Assembly: GCA_041591635.1 (NCBI GenBank)
Contig: JBFHRO010000140.1
Coordinates: 1-8,468, forward strand
DNA length: 8,468 bases
Source: JACKOD01 sp041591635
GTDB lineage: Bacteria; Pseudomonadota; Gammaproteobacteria; Pseudomonadales; Oleiphilaceae
Direction of reading: 5' to 3'
Shown here: positions 6,565 through 8,468 of the stretch, in pieces
Position numbering within the stretch: the stretch's first letter is position 1
Layout: each line of letters opens with the position of its first letter
Notes under the pieces: model-generated
Database searches by the model: none
The model's input: the letters and a program-made list of their open reading frames with translations, nothing else
What the model was told of the DNA's origin: nothing
Translations under genes and position numbers: made by a program

Positions 6565-7179
6565 TTAAAGCACCTGCTTGTGAAACACCAGCGTCTGGGT
6601 GATCGAGCCATCCGGGTAACGGCTCACCCGGATCCGGCTGATATTGGCGTAAGGCACCTCGATGCGCCACAGCGACTGGGCCGGCATGCCCAGCACCTCG
6701 GTCAGAATGGCGCGGATGGTGCCCCCATGGCAGACCAGCAGCAGGGGCTCGGCCGACGGATCGGCAAGCAATTGCTGCCAGCGCTGACTCACCCGCTGCA
6801 TGAAACCTGACAGCGTTTCCGCGTCGGGCGGCGTATGCGTTACCGGATCTTTCCAGTAGTTTTGCAAGAACTGGGGATAGGCATCCATGACTTCGGCCGG
6901 CGTCATGCCCTCCCACTGTCCAAAACCGATTTCCCGCAGATCGGCTGCGTGCTCAAGCGGGATATCGTGGCGGTTGGACAACTCCGCTGCAAATTCGGCA
7001 CAGCGCAACAAGGGTGAACTGATGATCTTGCGCCAGGGCCTGTGTTCGCCTACGGCCTGACGCATCTGCGCCCATCCGGCTTCCGACAGGGGATCATCCT
7101 GGCTGCCACGCAGCCGACGCCCGCCCACAGGCTCGCCGTGGCGCATCAGATCAATCAGCAATTCCTGAAATTCTCGCAT
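6565..7179 (-). CDS. cobC: Alpha-ribazole phosphatase-like histidine phosphatase
   Basis: Predicted 204-residue cytosolic phosphatase of the histidine phosphatase (phosphoglycerate mutase-like) superfamily. The signature LMRHGEP places the catalytic His at 14; the second active-site His is 151 in LLLVCHGGT; SSPLLRC supplies the conserved Arg59, and LREIGFGQWEG holds a probable acid at Glu83. The frame extends 13 codons upstream to 7218, but ATG 7179 has GAGGAG seven bases before it and gives a normal N-terminus. CobC enzymes remove phosphate from alpha-ribazole 5'-phosphate or adenosylcobalamin 5'-phosphate in the last steps of cobalamin assembly. The placement 112 bases after cobT on the same strand supports cobC over a general phosphatase. 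cobS, often found beside these genes, is not downstream: a convergent AraC gene ends 16 bases away. Confidence 0.85.
   Translation of the reverse strand: MREFQELLIDLMRHGEPVGGRRLRGSQDDPLSEAGWAQMRQAVGEHRPWRKIISSPLLRCAEFAAELSNRHDIPLEHAADLREIGFGQWEGMTPAEVMDAYPQFLQNYWKDPVTHTPPDAETLSGFMQRVSQRWQQLLADPSAEPLLLVCHGGTIRAILTEVLGMPAQSLWRIEVPYANISRIRVSRYPDGSITQTLVFHKQVL
6610..6633. repeat. 8-bp perfect inverted repeat inside the cobC 3' end
   Basis: ATCCGGGT-AACGGCTC-ACCCGGAT forms an 8-bp GC-rich stem with an 8-base loop, inside cobC codons near residues 182-190 and about 60 bases past the convergent AraC stop on the plus strand. There is no T-run on either side. It could slow or end read-through between the two convergent genes, or be a by-product of the protein code. 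Confidence 0.35.
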
Positions 7180-7218
7180 CGTTGGCTCCTCGCGCCTGTC
7201 TGCACAGAAGGTTGTCAT

Positions 7219-7245
7219 CTGCGCAGGAAACTCTTGCCTGCGCAG
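7219..7245. repeat. 9-bp perfect hairpin between cobT and cobC
   Basis: CTGCGCAGG-N9-CCTGCGCAG is a perfect 9-bp stem with a 9-base loop in the 112-base gap between the cobT stop (7292) and the cobC start (7179). No T-run follows on either strand, so it is not a standard intrinsic terminator. It lies 40-66 bases before the chosen cobC ATG. Possible roles are transcript processing or stabilisation, attenuation, or a dispersed palindromic repeat unit. Confidence 0.6.
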
Positions 7246-7291
7246 TCAAGTATAGTCGGCCAGGGCGCTGCGGGCCGACACGGGCTGAGCG

Positions 7292-8335
7292 CTAGAGCTT
7301 GCCGGACACCGCCGCCTCGTCAAAAGTTGCCATCTGGGCATGCAACGCCAGGGCCGCACGAATCAGGGGCACGCAAGTGGCCGCGCCACTGCCTTCGCCC
7401 AAACGCATGTCCAGCGCCAGCAAGGCGGTGGCCGACATGGCCTGCAGTACTTTACGGTGTCCTTGCTCGGCAGAGCAGTGCCCGAACAGCATCCAGCGAT
7501 TCATGTCCGGATTCAGCAGTTGCGCCACCAGGGCCGCCGCCGTGGCAATAAAACCGTCTACCAGTACCGGTATGCCACGCTGGGCACAGGCCAGATAGGC
7601 GCCGACGAGGGCGGCAATCTCCAGGCCGCCCAAATGGGTCAGCACCGCCAGCGGTTCGCGCTGCGGGTGACGGGCCAATGCCCGCTCGATAATCCGGGTT
7701 TTGTGGGTCACCCCCTCGGCGCTCAGGCCGGTTCCGGCACCGGTTAACTCCGCCGGCGTCAGGTTCAGCAGGGCGCAGGCGATGGCGGTGGCCGAGGTGG
7801 TGTTGGCAATCCCCATTTCGCCGCCAATAAAAAGCTGGGTACCGGCAGGCAGCCGGGTCTGCACCAGCTCACGGCCCACGCTCATGGCCTCAAGACACTG
7901 GGCCGGGGTCATGGCGCTGTGGTGGACAAAGTTGGCCGTTCCCGGCGCTATGTCCTGCCGTAATACGCCTTCAAGTTCGGGCAAGGGCGTGGCGGTTCCC
8001 ACCGAGACCACATGCAGATCGGCGTCCAGAAAGCGGGCCAGCACACTGATGGCCGCGCCGCCATTGGCGAAGTTGCGAATCATCTCTACCGTGACCGCCT
8101 GCGGAAAGGCCGAGACACCCTCCGCCGCCACCCCGTGATCGCCGGCAAACACGGCAATGCTGACCTGTTCCAGACTGGGCTTGACCTTGCCTTGCCAGCC
8201 GGCAAACCGTATCGCCAGCGCTTCCAGCTGCCCAAGGGCCCCCGGCGGTTTGGTCAGCATGGCCTGGCGGCTTTCTGCCTGCTGCTGGGCCTCACTATCA
8301 ATGGCCATGACAGGCTCGGTAAACCAGAAATTCAT
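7292..8335 (-). CDS. cobT: Nicotinate-nucleotide--dimethylbenzimidazole phosphoribosyltransferase
   Basis: Predicted 347-residue cytosolic enzyme of normal family length. CobT transfers the phosphoribosyl group of nicotinate mononucleotide to 5,6-dimethylbenzimidazole, giving alpha-ribazole 5'-phosphate for the lower loop of cobalamin. Conserved blocks are all present: KPPGALGQLE (29-38), FAGDHGVAAEGVS (63-75), GGEMGIANTTSA (171-182), GAGTGL (199-204), THLGGLEIAALVGA (233-246), DGFIATAAAL (260-269) and LGEGSGAA (312-319). Glu314 in the last block corresponds to the catalytic glutamate known as Glu317 in Salmonella CobT. The ATG has GAAGGA seven bases upstream. The stop of the preceding repeat-containing gene lies 12 bases before this start, and its TAG overlaps the ribosome site region, suggesting translational coupling in an operon that continues to cobC. 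No cobalamin riboswitch is visible in the bases available upstream. Confidence 0.96.
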   Translation of the reverse strand: MNFWFTEPVMAIDSEAQQQAESRQAMLTKPPGALGQLEALAIRFAGWQGKVKPSLEQVSIAVFAGDHGVAAEGVSAFPQAVTVEMIRNFANGGAAISVLARFLDADLHVVSVGTATPLPELEGVLRQDIAPGTANFVHHSAMTPAQCLEAMSVGRELVQTRLPAGTQLFIGGEMGIANTTSATAIACALLNLTPAELTGAGTGLSAEGVTHKTRIIERALARHPQREPLAVLTHLGGLEIAALVGAYLACAQRGIPVLVDGFIATAAALVAQLLNPDMNRWMLFGHCSAEQGHRKVLQAMSATALLALDMRLGEGSGAATCVPLIRAALALHAQMATFDEAAVSGKL

Positions 8336-8347
8336 ACGCTATTCCTT

Positions 8348-8468
8348 CTAGATTGGCAGCCAACAACTCGGCCCGAAACCGGGCCCTGTTACTTTAGTTT
8401 CAACGGCTACTTTAGTTTCAACGGCTACTTTAGTTTCAACGGCTACTTTAGTTTCAACGGCTACTTTA
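8348..8468 (-). CDS. C-terminal end of unidentified protein with hexapeptide repeats
   Basis: One minus-strand frame is open from the right edge to a TAG at 8350-8348. It encodes four copies of Lys-Val-Ala-Val-Glu-Thr, then KVTGPGFGPSCWLPI and stop (39 residues visible). Of the three minus-strand frames through the repeat only this one lacks a stop. Its stop is 12 bases before the cobT ATG and touches the cobT ribosome site, as expected for an upstream operon member. The codons for GPGFGP also form a 6-bp hairpin (GGCCCG-AAAC-CGGGCC, 8370-8385 on the plus strand) with no T-run. The protein is not recognised; the position suggests another cobalamin gene with a variable tail, or an unrelated gene. 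If the hexapeptide array is noncoding, the frame would be accidental. Confidence 0.5.
   Translation of the reverse strand, partial: KVAVETKVAVETKVAVETKVAVETKVTGPGFGPSCWLPI
8390..8468. repeat. 18-bp perfect tandem repeat reaching the window edge
   Basis: TACTTTAGTTTCAACGGC is repeated head to tail with no mismatch: four full copies (8390-8407, 8408-8425, 8426-8443, 8444-8461) plus seven bases of a fifth. The unit has 7 G/C of 18, lower than its surroundings. There are no spacers, so it is not a CRISPR array. The period is a multiple of three and stays in frame with the partial minus-strand gene. The array is cut by the edge, so its length is unknown; an assembly break or artefact at the repeat is possible. 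Confidence 0.9.

Noticed and set aside
6146..6916. 256-codon minus-strand frame across the AraC/cobC junction
   Set aside because: Overlaps two well-supported genes in other frames and has no recognisable domain.
8370..8385. Intrinsic terminator upstream of cobT (GGCCCG-AAAC-CGGGCC)
   Set aside because: No T-run on either strand, and the bases appear to encode GPGFGP at the end of the upstream frame.
8390..8468. CRISPR array, or plus-strand coding of the repeat (Tyr-Phe-Ser-Phe-Asn-Gly)
   Set aside because: Repeat units abut with no spacers, so not CRISPR. The plus-strand frame is open but has no start codon nearby and would run opposite to cobT, while the minus-strand frame ends correctly before cobT.

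Overview
The window looks like chromosomal DNA of a GC-rich, probably marine or environmental gammaproteobacterium (Pseudomonadales/Alteromonadales-like). This rests on the family mix: a DUF1588-type cytochrome c lipoprotein paired with a Tat-exported DUF1501-type protein, two AraC regulators with an Arabinose_bd-type N-terminus, an exported protein with a 'SLSNVTGQ' motif, and a cobT-cobC pair. No rRNA, tRNA, insertion sequence, phage gene or CRISPR array is visible. Genus cannot be fixed from the sequence alone.

Left part, positions 1-3881, all on the minus strand and read from right to left: an AraC-family regulator (2862-3881), a 335-base gap with candidate regulatory sites (an FNR/Anr-like box and a GGGTAAC repeat/palindrome cluster), a di-heme cytochrome c lipoprotein of 785 residues (169-2526), and 21 bases later the start of a DUF1501-type gene (1-147) cut by the window edge. 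The last two form a tight operon and probably act together in the periplasm or outer membrane; their substrate is unknown.

Middle part, positions 3882-6548: a 344-base divergent control region rich in symmetric and direct repeats, including an 11/13-match direct repeat with a 21-bp period. It is followed on the plus strand by an exported 378-residue protein of unknown function (4226-5362) and a second AraC-family regulator (about 5538-6548). Two regulators of the same architecture therefore flank one secreted protein, with a cytochrome/DUF1501 operon alongside.

Right part, positions 6565-8468, minus strand, convergent with the middle part: the end of a cobalamin-assembly operon. In transcription order it holds the C-terminal end of an unidentified gene built of a repeated hexapeptide (8348-8468), cobT (7292-8335) and a cobC-like phosphatase (6565-7179). 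CobT activates the lower ligand base as alpha-ribazole phosphate, and CobC-type enzymes remove the phosphate. cobS, which often sits nearby, is not in the window. The right edge lies inside an 18-bp tandem repeat, so the true copy number is unknown and this may be a contig end.
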